From: Nematostella vectensis
Lineage: Eukaryota > Cnidaria > Anthozoa > Actiniaria > Edwardsiidae
Length of the DNA: 64,000 nt
Direction of reading: 5' to 3'
Assembly (NCBI RefSeq): GCF_932526225.1
Contig: NC_064039.1
Location: forward strand, 4,663,001-4,727,000
Shown here: in pieces, positions 21,158 to 33,236 of the stretch
Layout of the letters: the number at the start of each line of letters is the position of its first letter
Position numbering within the stretch: the stretch's first letter is position 1
Position numbers and translations under genes: made by a program
The notes under the pieces: generated by a model
What the model was told of the DNA's origin: nothing
What the model saw: only the letters and a program-made list of their open reading frames with translations
The model's database searches: none

Positions 21158-24020
21158 GTATTGATAAAATGTCCTATATACCCAGAAATAGAAACGCCTT
21201 TACCCTTTAAAACTTCCTTTTCACAAATATTCTTGACTGGTAACAAAAAAAACGACAGACGGACGGACGGACAGACAGGTTTATTTGGCATCGAGTACAC
21301 ACAAATGTACATTGCGGGTTTCCTACCGTGAGTGATTTAGGCGAATCCTAAAGAAAAATTCATAATTTGGTATTAATCGGGTCAATAGTTATCGAGAAAC
21401 AGCAATCCCATTTTACAAGGATTTGTTAAAAAAAAGTAATCTACGAAAAACCGGACTCTTGGCGTCAAGTCTTACAAAATTCTGGCATCTTTGAATGACT
21501 GTATCTCGATCGTTATTTGCCGAATCAACTCCAAACTTTGGATTTTTGGTCGTTCTCGTTATACGGTATGAAATCCGGTACATCCAAATAAATAAATGAA
21601 ATAAGAAAAAATATAGGAAACGTTTATTATCTTCAATGGCGTCCCTTAACGGACCTTTCTTTTTAGGACATTTCCCTGGAACTTCTTTGATTTATACGTA
21701 TGATTTTTAGAAAAGCTAGAGCACTGTGGTTAGAATATCGTTAGTGTTTGTTTTTACAAATTCAAAAAATTGTTTTGTTTTATTTTCGTATGCGGTTCAC
21801 ACACGTTTTTGCATATTTGGCATGTCGGCCGGTTTCGATGTAAAGGGGGTGGTTACTTAGTATAAGTTTTGTTAGTGCGTAGCTGTGGAATAGCTGTATA
21901 CACAATAGCAAGGCTAAAAATAAAGTGACTTATTGGTTTTAATAACTGTCTTTTCACTTTCTAGGGCCAAATGGAATTACGAAAAGGTCGAAAAAGAGAA
22001 GAGGCAAAGGCAGCAAAGCAAAAAAGAGTAAAAAAAGGAAATGAAAGATTAAGAAAGAGTAGATAAGGTCTAATTTTGCCCGACTGTAAGTAGTAACGGC
22101 AACGCTTACGACAGTTCATTAGTGGAATAGCCAATAATCGTTTTCATGTATAAAGCGGATTTCAGGTGATTGCAGAAAGTAAGTCTTGCGACTTGAATTT
22201 TGTTAACCTTTCTATAGGTTCTATAGGAGGGCAAAGTCTTTTGTGAAATTGAGAACTAAATCAAAACGTGCCAATACCCACGTCATGACTACGTAAGCCT
22301 GACTGGTTTGTCGTTGAATGGCTTCCACCGCAAGTGGTTTTGCATCTGCGTTTAGTTTTCCGAAACTCATCTGAAATCCGCTCTATCCATATTTAAACTT
22401 TTAGAAGTTCCGTTTCCACCAAAATTGTTACATTCACATTCGCGTTCTTTTTATACTGTAGAACGAAGTAGTTTCACGTCCTAGCTCAGAAGAAATCATC
22501 AGAAATAAACTTGAATCTGTATTCGTTTGTCAAACGCATTTTAAAGCCACACCCCCTGTTGAGGACCATTGTGGGTGTGTGTGTGGGGGGGGGGGGGGGG
22601 GGGGTACCCACAGAACAGCGTGGAAACGGAACACAAAAGAAAACGGTAGAAACCAACTTAATTGATTTCAAAATGCAACATTGATCAAGGAAATTTTTCA
22701 AATATATCCGTCAAGAACGGATGTTTTAGTGAATATGTCAGGGGGATCGGAACATTTGGTGAATACATTTCCCTTGTAATGAACTTTGATTATACTATAT
22801 TACCTGGATTTATATTTGAAAATTACAATAATAATTGGCGACAGTGAATGAGTTGTTTTTCTTGTTATTTACCAGATGTAACTATTACTCTTGTTTCTGT
22901 GCAAATAAATATATTACTTTGTAGTCTTTATATGGTGTTGCTAGAAGAAGGGCATCAGGTATTGCAGAAATATTAGTCCGGCGTATCAACGTAAACGTTG
23001 CGCGCTTTGGGCCATAGACTCAAAACTTTCCTTGGTGAAAGTTTTCATCCTAGTTTTCAATATTAGATATGGAGGTTTCTCGTTGTACCGAATGCTATAG
23101 TTAATTATAGGATTGTGCTCGTAGGGGGGAGGGTGAGTGGCACTTTAGTCACAGTGGCGAGCAGTGCTAGTTATAAAGGTACCAAGCTTGGTATACAGTA
23201 TATGTTCTTTGGAAAATTCTTGACTGATCAACAAGGGGTGTCACAAAATTGCACCTCATTAGGGAGGGTACAGGTAAATTTGTCAAAGCCCTCTAACTCC
23301 TGATGTTTGTGGTACTCCATGTAATTATGCTAAGGATCACTCAAGAAGTATGTTTATCAAATGTGTCATTAGTGTCTCTACAGCATAAGTTTATAATGTC
23401 AATTGCCCCCACCCTCCTCCCCCTCCCCAAGGAAGTGCAAATTTGTTATTCTCCGGTAAATCTGTTAAGCGTTGGTTATGGATCATATTTGACACGTTTG
23501 GTGCATTTATGGTGTCAGCATATCTCATTAGGCCATAATTATGCATTTTGACAAATTACCTTTATCCCTCCCCTTCTCGTGCACTTCTTTGGTACCTCCT
23601 GTTAATATGTGTCACCAATGGAACATATCAAAGTTTGGTGGCTTTATGTCCTGCACAGGACAGGACATAAAACTGTAATGTCTAGACTGTGTCCAGTATG
23701 GTGCCATGTGAAAATGTGGTACTATATTGTTATGTGCTATAAATTCTACACATTCCCAATAAAATTGTAGATTCGTTTGAAAAATAATAAAAAGACTGAA
23801 TAAATAATAAAAAGGCTGAATAAGAGAAAAGCCATTCATAGATATCAAAATTAATCTATTCAAATTTATTACAATGGCGTCACGGAACACGATTATCGCC
23901 GGCGTTAAATAGGACTCCTGGGGATCGTTTCGGGTCCCGGGATCAGTTGGGGAACTTTTGGGGGATCATTTCGGGTCCTGGGATCGTTTCGGGTCCTGGG
24001 ATCATTTCGGGTCCTGTACA
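21145..24020. repeat. Right terminal inverted repeat (about 2.9 kb)
   Basis: This is the inverted partner of 5086-8323. Shared landmarks include the (GGAC)n run near 21257, the poly-G tract near 22587 and an identical 60-codon open frame (22662-22847, complement 6623-6808). It also shares the scaled stretch ending in the GATCC-motif array. It lacks the left copy's 5190-5615 segment and the 6320-6360 arm. Long blocks look identical or nearly so by eye, implying recent origin or gene conversion. Confidence 0.88.
23917..24020. repeat. Right subterminal array of GGATCRTTTCGGGTCC motifs
   Basis: Four copies of ggatcRtttcgggtcc occupy the last 105 bp of the element, mirroring the left end. One copy is spaced from the rest by the same gatcagttgggg stretch as on the left. 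Confidence 0.75.
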
Positions 24021-24970
24021 GGTCCCTATTTACCAGATGGCGAAGGAGGTTACACAGCGCGTCGTTTGAAAGGACGCAACTTGCCATGTTGTTGGTAGGG
24101 TTACGTGCTTTATTGAACACTTACCATGGCCAGAAATATTGAACCACGCACATGCGCGCTAATAACCAGAAGTTGAACTAACGGCTTTCAAGAAACAACG
24201 AAGTTTGTTAAGAAATGACTTACGCGTAACCCTAAAACGAATTTTTAACCGTATCCGAATGTGAAAATGAAAAAACCTGCATCGGAATCGTATTTTTCAA
24301 AGATTTAACATAACAGATATAGAATAATGTTCGACACATAATGAAAAAATAGTTCGGTTTTGTAGGTTTTAAAAATAGCGTTTTCATTGTGTTGTTCGCT
24401 AAATGCATCTGAATAAAATAACGTAAATTTGTCTCAGACACCCTTGAAATAAAACCTAGCACTCAGTAATAACATCTCTTGGCTCAAAACCTGCATCGGA
24501 ATCATAATAAAGACATGTTTACCTTGAGTCTTCATCGAGAAGATTGTCTTTACCGCTTCATCGTAATTCGGTTTTTGCGATATAAAACGCATGATCTCCC
24601 TTGAAGTTTTGTTCGTAGTTTCCTGGCATTCGAATGATAAATCGAACGTTCGTCGAGAAAGTTGAAGCATTTTATCGCGCGCCTTCTCTTTGAAAACTGG
24701 CTGTTGATGTTGCTACGAATTGTCTAAGACTGCCGGGAGCCCTGTATTGCTAAAGGCCGTTCCTCTCCAGGCTTTATCTGTCAATCATTTTGAAATTTAG
24801 CGGGAATTTCATTGGCGGGTAGTTCATGAATGAAGTTGTAGTTTCATCGTAGTACGCGCGTAGTAAAAAAATACTACGCAATGTTTACAGTTTATAATGA
24901 CTGAGTAATCAAAGAAATGGCGACGTAACGAGAAAACAAAAACACCAGTCCGGTAGGTTTTCATCACACT

Positions 24971-27900
24971 ATGTCGGATATATTACAAAGGACGGATCCA
25001 TTCTTTGAGTTTTTACTGACGGAAAGTGACTCCAGGTACGAGCACAAGCAACGCCCTGCAGAAAACGATGTAATCGGTTATATAACTTTGCCGCGACCCC
25101 TCCTTGCTGGCTGGTATTTAATCAAAACGAAGGACATTCGGTACATCGACCTGCTAAACAAGTCTATAGGGGCCACTCTGAAGATCAGCTCAGAAAGCGT
25201 CTTACTTGAAAAAAGATTGGACGATCTATGCAGGAGAAGTTCGGCACAGAAAAAGAAACTAAACGTACGGGGATCGGTGAAACAGCGCTTGGACTTTTGC
25301 ACCAGCGCTTGCAAAGTCCGACTCTTGAGGAAAGAAGTTGTAGAAATAAAGGATTTGGTGGAAGAACGAGTCGAGGAAACTTCTTCCATTGCAGAACGTG
25401 ATGAACTAGTTACAGCCTTGAAACAAGAGGTGCAACGGCTCAAGGGTAATAATGACTCCTTGAGACAGCAAATTAGGCACTTGAAGAGGGAAACATGCGA
25501 TGCAAATGTGGGGACTCCCATCCCTGAATTAAAGACCGAACAAAGTAAAAACCGAAAAATAAAAATACTAAAAAATAAAGCAGAGAAAGCACTTGCATTT
25601 GTAGAATTGTTTGGCTTAGAGCTTGATTTTCTCCAAGTAACTGACTCTGTCAATGAGAAAAACTACAATCTGGACTTGTCAACAGCATGTCAAGGTGGAT
25701 CCAAAACAACAGGCCAGAATGCCCAATACCTGTCACTTAATGAAAAGGACAAAGCCACTGTAGAAAGTGTTCTATTTTTGATGGACAAATTTGGTGTTGG
25801 GGATGATTTATCCAAAAGGTGTCAAGAATAGTTGATGGCTTCCCTAGAGGCTATATCATAAAACAGTGTCGCTCAGAGCTCAATAAACAGTGCAACATCA
25901 GGCCCACTCCAGGACAAGTTCCAGGAGCCCAGTTCTCTTTCAAGGAGAGACTGGTAGAGCAAATCAAGAGTCTGGTGAGTTGTTAGTAATTTGAATCAGG
26001 ATTTATGTACAAAAATGTATTAAGAAATGATACCCCCCCCCCCACACACACACACCCCAGGAAACAACAATGCAACAACAAATCACACCCCAGAAAACAT
26101 CAATGCAACAACAAATCTTGATTTGTACATACAGCACAGTAATGATATTTACAAAAATAAGCATATGCACTCATGATATTTACTAGATAATCTGGTTGCT
26201 GGAAATATAGACTGCCTGCTATTAATCATAAATACCCAAGTTAAAATAGAAGTGGTATCCCATTTCTTTTAACAGAGAGCAAGTGGTATGGTTACAGACC
26301 ATGTCAGGATAAAGCTCAGTGGTGACGGGGCCAGAATGAGCCGCTCCTCAAATTTCACCCTTTTTAGCTTTGCAATACTGAATGCACCTGATGATCTGCT
26401 TTCCTCGAAAGGTATGTGTACCTCATTTATATGCTATATCTCTGGCTATACATGGGACAAGGCTATACATTCCAATGTTTCTTATACCATCTTACAAATA
26501 CATTTGAGGTACACACACAGTGGCAGTTATCAATGGTCCAGAGAAGTATGAGACAATAGCAGAGAGCTTGAAAGATGTTCTTGAAGAAATTGATGCAGTG
26601 CAAGATGATAGCTATGTAGAACTTGATGGCAAGAAGATAAATGTAGAGTTCTTTCTGGGCGGAGACTATAAAGTAACAGTCGTCTACAGGTTCTTAGCAG
26701 AATGTGACATTTTAAAAAGAAAAACTAATCTAGTAATTTGTTTCTTTTTTTTCAGTTCCTCTTACAAACAATGGGTTTGAGTGCTGCAAACTCAGCATAT
26801 GCTTGTCTTTGGTGCAAAGTTCACAAGAAAGACAGGTAAAAATTGTTAAGAATACTAGGTCTAAGTGACCTACAATACAAGGTAATTGTTTTGTAATTTC
26901 CCCAGAGGTGACATGAGCAAGGATGATGAGTATTATGAGAAGGACCCACTACGCAGGACCCTACAGGATATTATCGAGTGTGGAAAAAGAAAGAAGGGAG
27001 AGAATTACTGCTGTGTTAATAAACCCCTATTCAACATTGAACCTGACCACATACTAATAGATGAGCTCCACTTAATGCTGAGGGTGACAGACATCCTGAT
27101 AGATAATGCAATAGAAGATGCAATGCAGTGGGATGAAAAGGAAAAGGTCAATACAATCTACCTGATAATATACTTTTTATGACAAATAAAGCACTTATTT
27201 AGGACATGAATGACTGTCCATGTACAATTACTATAAGAAGTGGAAAAACTGTTAGCAATGGAATTGTAGTATGTTGTAGTAAAGTTTAAAAATGTAAAGT
27301 GACACTGAGCTTAAGGAAATGCCGCTACAAAAAAGTTTACTCATAGCAGAAATTTTTTTATATATTTCAGATCAGTAAAAGATCAAACAAAGGAAGCACA
27401 AGCCATCTGAGTCAATTAGTACAAACTATACGGTCGTGTGGGGTATCATTTCAAGTGTGGGAGAAGCTTAATGCAGATGGTAGGGGAAGTGGTACCTATG
27501 ACTTCACAAGTTTGATGGGTAGCGATAGAAAGAAACTTCTGAAAAAGCTCCCAGAGAAGCTCATTGGTGTCCTACAGCCATCTACAGCTGCTAGGGTTGC
27601 AGAAATCTGGAAGGTGAATTTAGCATAATTATGCTGAAATCATTCTCACTGAAAATTAAAAAGTAAGCTATAGAGATATAAATTGTATTTTCATGATTCC
27701 AGGATTTCCACCATTTGTATTTTGATTGTGTTTCTAACTGGAAACCACCATCCATGGAAGTCTATCAAAAAGAGGTAAAGCTAGAAGTGTTTTATAAAAA
27801 ATTAAAAAAACCAGTATGATCTTGATAGAATCTGACAAAACTATTATACCTGTTTTTTGTAACAAAAATTCCAAAGGCTAAAGAATGGATAACCAAATTC

Positions 27901-28313
27901 GGTAGCCTTGGTGATGTGAGGCTTGGCTACAAAAAAGAGCGAGTGACATGCTACATGCATATTGCAGCCTATCATGTTCCAGCCATGATAAGGCGCTATC
28001 AAAACCTGAAGCAGTTTAGTGGTCAAGGTGGGTAAATAATATTATTTTTTGTAAAAATCAAAAAGTGAAAAGTTTTGAAAGTTTGTTTACTATAAATACT
28101 TTTATAGGTCTGGAGAAAAATAATGATGATGCAAGAAGAGTGGTTTTGAGGAAATCTAACCACCTTGATGACCCCTGTGAGGTTCTGCAAGCAGAGTTTA
28201 GGTTGGGCAAGCTAAAGCACAGGGAGAAACTCCCTCGTCCCTATGTCAAACGAAATGCCCAATATTGGGAAGAGGAAATTAAGATAAAGCAAAGACGAGG
28301 GAACACAAATTAA
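24971..28313 (+). CDS. Nine-exon transposase-like protein with one frameshift
   Basis: Exons: 24971-25974, 26276-26411, 26521-26672, 26756-26835, 26906-27146, 27371-27613, 27703-27774, 27877-28027, 28108-28313. All have GT-AG sites and phases that fit. The sum is 2285 nt, one short of 762 codons. The missing base lies in exon 1 near 25808 (a T run): after it the frame stops at 25829-25831, while the next frame continues as IVDGFPRGYIIKQ to the donor. The product has a coiled coil (~117-175) and a core with SGDGAR (D352), FLGGDYK (D429), CLWC (448-451) and IDELH (510-513). The tail is FSGQ, then EKNNDDARR. I know this protein type as expanded in cnidarians and other invertebrates. A DD(E/H) transposase role is inference from the spaced Asp motifs and the transposon ends. 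Confidence 0.75.
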
Positions 28314-28326
28314 GGCTCTACTAACT

Positions 28327-29348
28327 TTATTTGTCACCAAGTGCAACTTTAACGAAACAAACTGTTACTTTCTCTTGAAAAGCCCTAGGTAATAAAACTG
28401 GCAGGGGTTGTCTGGAGTATTTCTTTGTTGTAAAGCTAACAAAGCTTCTAACCTTCATGGGATAAAATACTTTGATCCCCTGTCCATGCATGTCAGCCAG
28501 CTGATCCCAGCCCTTTGGAAAATATGTGGCAGGGAACTGATCTCTTTCGAGATAATGCCAATTGGAGTCATTAAAATTAAATAAATATCTAAAAACATCT
28601 CCCCTGAAATAAAAGGTTACTGGTAACCTTGACCTAGATTTCAAAAGCACTTCAACCTCAGCTCGAAAGACTGCGACATTGGAATGAAGGACACCTCCAT
28701 CAGGCATAGGTGGGGAGTAGAACAAGCTGAAAGACAAATACACAAGAGGATTTAAGTAAAGCATCTGAAAATAATTCTGAGCTAGATTTTAGGCAATTTT
28801 CTATTGTGGATCTGTTACATATGCAACTTGCCTATTATTTATTATTCTGTAGTCTCAATTTTTTTTAAATTTGGAAACTAATAGGTGAAAAAAGCCCTAG
28901 TGGTAAATAGTAGGTTCGCATCCCAGTAGAGTTGAGCTTCTGAAGCTTCTGACGTACCGGACACACTCGGACGTCATGTTTTCGACAGGTTCCCATGTTG
29001 CATTGTAGGGAGAGAAGCCCTTCCATAAAACGAGGTATTCATGCTGATTATCAGAATGCAGAGTAGTATATTTTTGTCTGCAATACCGTAAATAGCAAGA
29101 AGCCATCGGGGGCAACGGACCCCAACAAAAATACGATGACACGAGGCCGGGAGCGATGTGACCTGTAAGTTAAACTTTGTCAAACTCACCTTGCCTTCTG
29201 TGGTCTTGCGCTCTAAGATAAGCCGATCAACTTCCCAAAGCCGACCTTTACCTTGAATTCGTTTCAAAGGTCGATCGCAAAAAAGATCAACGGAAGAGAT
29301 CGAATTAAGCGTACGATAAAAACCTTTCTCTCGTCTTAGCCGCCATTT
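28327..29348 (-). CDS. Chromodomain protein of the 5.3-kb transposon
   Basis: Minus-strand exons: up to 29348-29190, then 29077-28958, then 28726-28327. The second exon carries the chromodomain core (HEYLVLWKGFSPYNATWEPV), preceded in exon 1 by LWEVDRLILERK. The join at donor gtacgt (28957) to acceptor tttcag is in phase and gives SECVR then LFYSPPMPDGG. The first junction (gtgagt at 29189 to attgcag at 29078) does not keep phase, so either another donor is used or there is a one-base defect. The exact start codon is also unclear: the ATG at 29346 is in another frame. Chromodomains bind methylated histone tails and in mobile elements can steer integration. Here it may target the neighbouring transposase; that is inference. 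Confidence 0.65.
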
Positions 29349-29674
29349 CTTCACGGGTCTAAGACCCGTGATTTGTGGATTTCAGGAACCAATCAAATGC
29401 GCGCAAATACAATGGATATGCAAAATAGGAAAAGCTCGGTCCAACTCCCGTTTTGGTTCAATATTTCTGGCCATGAAGAGATTAGACTTCATTTCCTAGT
29501 CAAAGTATCCTGCAGCCCGTTTTCGGTCCACAACAGAGTATACGCAGGGGACACACAATCTGAGCAATGACCTTAAACCTGCTGTGAAGTGAAACCGCCG
29601 GCTTACAACACAGATAACGAGTTATTTTATAATTTCCATAAAAACCTATACGTTTCTAAAGCAAAAGATCGGCC

Positions 29675-32230
29675 ATGGTAAATCGAAAGATGTTCGTATT
29701 TATTGTTGCTTGCCTCCTCGTGGCGCTTCTCATAATTATCCAGTCGGATGTTGTTGGTAAGTGAGAAACTATGTTTTCCTTTTATGAGTGATGTGTGAGA
29801 GTTATCTGTCGAACCACTGTATGAAATCTCGAGAAGAATTCCACATAGGCACAGTTTATTTGGAAAGGATAGAGGCGAAACACACTATATCTAGAGATTC
29901 ATTGGATGCGTCCTTGAAGCGTGGAACTATCATGTACATAATAGAAAGGAATGGAGGGCGATCACAAATAACATCTGCACGTCATACGACAAAAGAAGAT
30001 ATGAAACCTATTTAAAACAAAGGGAAGCTCGCCGTAAAAGGGCGGAGAACAGTTAAATACAAACTGTGTTATACCCGTTCGCGGGTGCAGGCGCCTATAT
30101 ATATAATGAAACAAAGAAAGAGGCAAAAATCGCTCGAAGTCGTCAGGATAAAAAACATTATTTACAATTTTCAGTAACCCCCTGCCTCCCGCAATGCTAA
30201 AATGCATTATTGATTAGTTAATTTGGCGTTAAATTCCACCCGAAAATCAATATTGTCGCCCAGCAAAGGAATTGCGCGACATACATAAAATTTGTTAGAT
30301 TATTGGCGAAGCACTTGGAGTGTAGAATTAGGCAGACAAATCGTTTCCACTCATTTAATACTAAATTAGTTTAATCTAGTCGGGAAACTTTAATGTTGTG
30401 TGGTGATATAGATTGATATATTACAATCAATGAGTAATCGATAGTCACACGTTTGAAAATGTGATTGTTTGATCTCGACTAATATAATTTGACAGCCGAT
30501 GTTTTCATAATGAATATGATCAGCTTGATCACATATCAATATATCACAAATCGCACATTGTGACAATGGTACTTGATTTTGTTGAACATGCTTTAGCTTT
30601 ATGGGAACCGCAAGGGCCCAATATTAGGATGGTTTGGTACATGGCACGTTGCGGGCAAGATTCAAGCTTCACAAAGTATTTTTTTTGTTTACTTTGCGTG
30701 CGACTTCGCGCTTGATATCAGACTCGTACCCAGTCGCTTATTAATAAAACCAGTCGCTTATAAAAGAACAGAGGGCGCGCAAGAATGTCTGGGAAGGAAG
30801 ATGAGGGCGCGCAATCCCCTCTCCATAACGCATTGCGCGCCCTTTTATTAATTAGCGACTGGGTACGAGTCTGACAAAGGTCACAGGGTCGTCGACACCA
30901 ACACGGATTCAAAAGTATCCGGGTTCGTTTCGCCGAAAACGCATCACTTGATTCAGGTCCACACTATCGTTTTCGCATCGTGCGACCGAACGGTCAAACA
31001 AGCTGCGATCGGGTGTAATGATATCGAAACCAGCCTTCAAGAACAAGGCAATAGAAAAATTTGCGCTGTGCATGACGGTAATATAACATGCGCAAATTGC
31101 GAACTTTTATTGATTTGTAATTGAATTACTTGCACTCGATCGCAGATTATTTGACCGTACGATCGCAACCGATAGCAAAGTGGTTTCTATATGATCGCAG
31201 GATGAGTTCCTCCAGTACGATTGGGTGCGATCATATGGAAACCAGCGATGCCATCATCAATTACTAATTTAAAAAATTCAAAAATTTGCTAATTATCAAT
31301 TAACTATCGGTTTCCAATTTTCTTCCATCAGGTAAACCGGGCTTCATGGTGTCAAAAATGAGCAGAACCACTCCGACATCTCCTCTATACAACGTAGTAT
31401 TGGTGATTATCTATCACTACCCGTATTACGAGACTCTTCCTATCATACGTTCCTTCTACGAGAAGGCCTTTCGCAAGATAATCGTGTGTGGTGCTGAAGC
31501 CAACGAGACGCTTGGGATAATGGGCGTGGCGCACGAGAATGGGTACTGGGGGTATGAGTGCCTGGGAAAAGCGGCCAGAGACTACCCAGGATACGAAGGT
31601 TACTTGCAAATACATGACGACATTCTGTTCCAATGGTGGAATGTATTCAGTGAAGATCGAACCAAAATCTGGCTATTTGGTGATCATATCGAGTTTAATA
31701 GTGGTGGCGTCTTAGGGGGTGAGCCCCCTACGGACTGGCCATGGTGGAAGAAAACGAACATCTTGGAAAGAACAGGGGAGGTCCTCAGAGACCTTCGTAA
31801 CAATACTGAACAACCATGGATAAACGAAAGTTTTAGGATTTTTTATGCCAATTCTGGAGGAAATGATACAATACCTACTTCTCGTGGAGATATTTGGTAC
31901 ATCCCTGGCCGCCTGGCAGAAAGACTTGGTTATTTATCATCCCTTTTCTTTAAACATAGGGTTTTCCTGGAAACTGCTGTTCCAACTATGATGAGTTTTC
32001 TAGACTACACCAGAAATGTTCAGAATCCCGGTGGTTTGTACTTGAGCACCAAGTACGGTTATGGAGATTCACGCGATAGTCCGTCTACGTTTTGGTCAGA
32101 GTATAGAAAAAATCTCACATTTCTACACCCGTTTAAGCTACGCGGCCATGATGCCAATTTGAGAATACTCGAAGAATTAGTGATGCCTTTCGTAAATAAC
32201 TTTGTATATAAGAAAATTTTGTATGTGTAG
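29675..32230 (+). CDS. Type II membrane protein with HDD motif, glycosyltransferase-like
   Basis: Exons 29675-29756 and 31332-32230 (gtaagt donor, atcag acceptor) join in phase to 326 residues. Residues 6-22 form a signal anchor (MFVFIVACLLVALLIII), so the rest faces the Golgi/ER lumen or outside. The lumenal part begins with a strand-like YNVVLVIIYHYP. It then has an IIVCG strand and a conserved-looking YLQIHDDILFQWW (H122, D123, D124) that resembles the metal-binding DxD of GT-A transferases. Several NxS/T sequons are present (NET, NNT, NES, NLT). The transferase assignment is inference from architecture; I do not recognise a named family. The gene starts about 200 bp beyond the transposon's right end and looks intact. 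Confidence 0.7.
30719..30873. mobile_element. 155-bp fold-back MITE in intron
   Basis: The ends CAGACTCGTACCCAGTCGCT are inverted at the right (agcgactgggtacgagtctg, ending 30873). The arms extend inward through ttaataa and gggcgcgcaa blocks. It lies in the intron of the type II membrane gene. Confidence 0.8.
31181..31244. repeat. Short hairpin element with GGTTTCYATATGATCGC arms
   Basis: The sequence tggtttctatatgatcgc at 31181 is inverted at 31227-31244 (gcgatcatatggaaacca). Related gcgatcatatgg...acc sequence recurs at 30960-31040 and again at 50355-50575, so this is a small dispersed repeat family. Confidence 0.6.
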
Positions 32231-33236
32231 CTAAAAATCGAGAGCTTTTTCGTTTGTATATTTTTCTTTTTCTTTGAAACTTATCTGGATTTCTTTATTA
32301 TCGTATCACACATTCAGTGACAAAAAGGTATATCAATTTCATACACCTTTTTAAGGTTGCACTCGAGAATCATGTGTCAACCCGCGGTGGTTACCATATA
32401 AGTGGCTTAACCGTGTTCTCCGAAAACCACGCAGCTTTACAAACATTACGCTTATTTAATTAATGCTCGCAAAGCATTGCGGGTGATGGCACATGTATGT
32501 ATTCGCCGACTAAGGGGGCGCGCGCTTAATTGTTTGCGATTCGTTTACGAAGCTTGTACCACGCACTCCAGCGATCTTTATAGTTTCTGCGAAACCAGAC
32601 AAGCCAAATACTACACACAGCAGCTGTTTAGTTGTATAAAATATTAAACCAGCATCTTGTCAGAGATTCGCAATATATTTAGAGCGTTGATTTCCTAAAA
32701 CAAACTTTCACTTAAAACAGGTAATAACAATTTCAAAACAAATTCTGTTGGTACATTCACAGGTTATGGAGTTCATCAAAAGGTTATAGTCAATTTAGAC
32801 AATTTCTACCGCGCATTTTCTAACAATTGAGCCCGCGCCACCTTACAAAAGGCCATCATTGGCTCACAAAGACTCCTTCCCTTGCTAGGCCCTTGTTGTG
32901 TTCGCCTGCCCGCCAAGCACAGTCACAAACACCTGCTCCTCTACATCATACAGAATAAAATGACATACTTGTATTTACTAGCCTCGCAGGTGACCAGTAA
33001 GGGCAAATACTATTGCCATAGCTAGTCAAATATAAGAAAAGATAGAAAAATTCATATGGGTTTTGATGTCCAGGATTAAAATGAACATGTTTATCCAGAC
33101 TACTGTTATCATTATCGATAACTACAATTCATAAGAGCGTATTATTGTCTATGTCGATTGCTTGAACGCCCTAAACTCTTTTTGCCGTCTAGAACACCAC
33201 GCACATAATAAAACCAAGCATGTCTTTAGCAAATTC
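32231..33236. other. Intergenic
   Basis: This holds the 3' flank of the membrane-protein gene and AT-rich sequence. I see no further gene. Confidence 0.4.

Larger units (their letters stand above)
5086..24020. mobile_element. 18.9-kb long-TIR integrase transposon with GGTC target duplication
   Basis: Both ends read TGTACAGGACCCGAAATGAT when read inward. GGTC flanks the element on each side (5082-5085 and 24021-24024), and removal of the element plus one GGTC restores the MITE end. Inverted copies of about 3 kb (5086-8323 and 21145-24020) frame a unique 12.8-kb interior. The interior holds a DDE integrase gene, a TRAF-like gene, a promoter-like palindrome and older repeats. TGT...ACA ends with a short (4-bp) duplication fit integrase-type eukaryotic DNA transposons such as Ginger- or IS3EU-like groups, but I cannot place it in a named family. 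No DNA polymerase or capsid gene is visible, so it is not a Polinton. The integrase is presumed, not shown, to be its transposase. Confidence 0.85.
24129..29471. mobile_element. 5.3-kb two-gene DNA transposon flanked by CATG
   Basis: The left end GCCAGAAATATTGAACCA (24129-24146) is exactly inverted at 29454-29471. CATG flanks both sides (24125-24128 and 29472-29475). CATG is its own complement, so it may be part of a longer terminal repeat instead of a duplication. The element contains two convergent genes that end 13 bp apart: a nine-exon transposase-like gene (plus) and a chromodomain gene (minus). Their promoters both face inward from the ends, as expected for a self-contained element. I cannot name the superfamily. 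Confidence 0.7.

Noticed and set aside
5086-24020. Reading the inverted copies as a simple inverted segmental duplication
   Set aside because: The outer ends coincide with a 4-bp target duplication, TGTACA tips and an interrupted MITE, which a simple duplication would not give.
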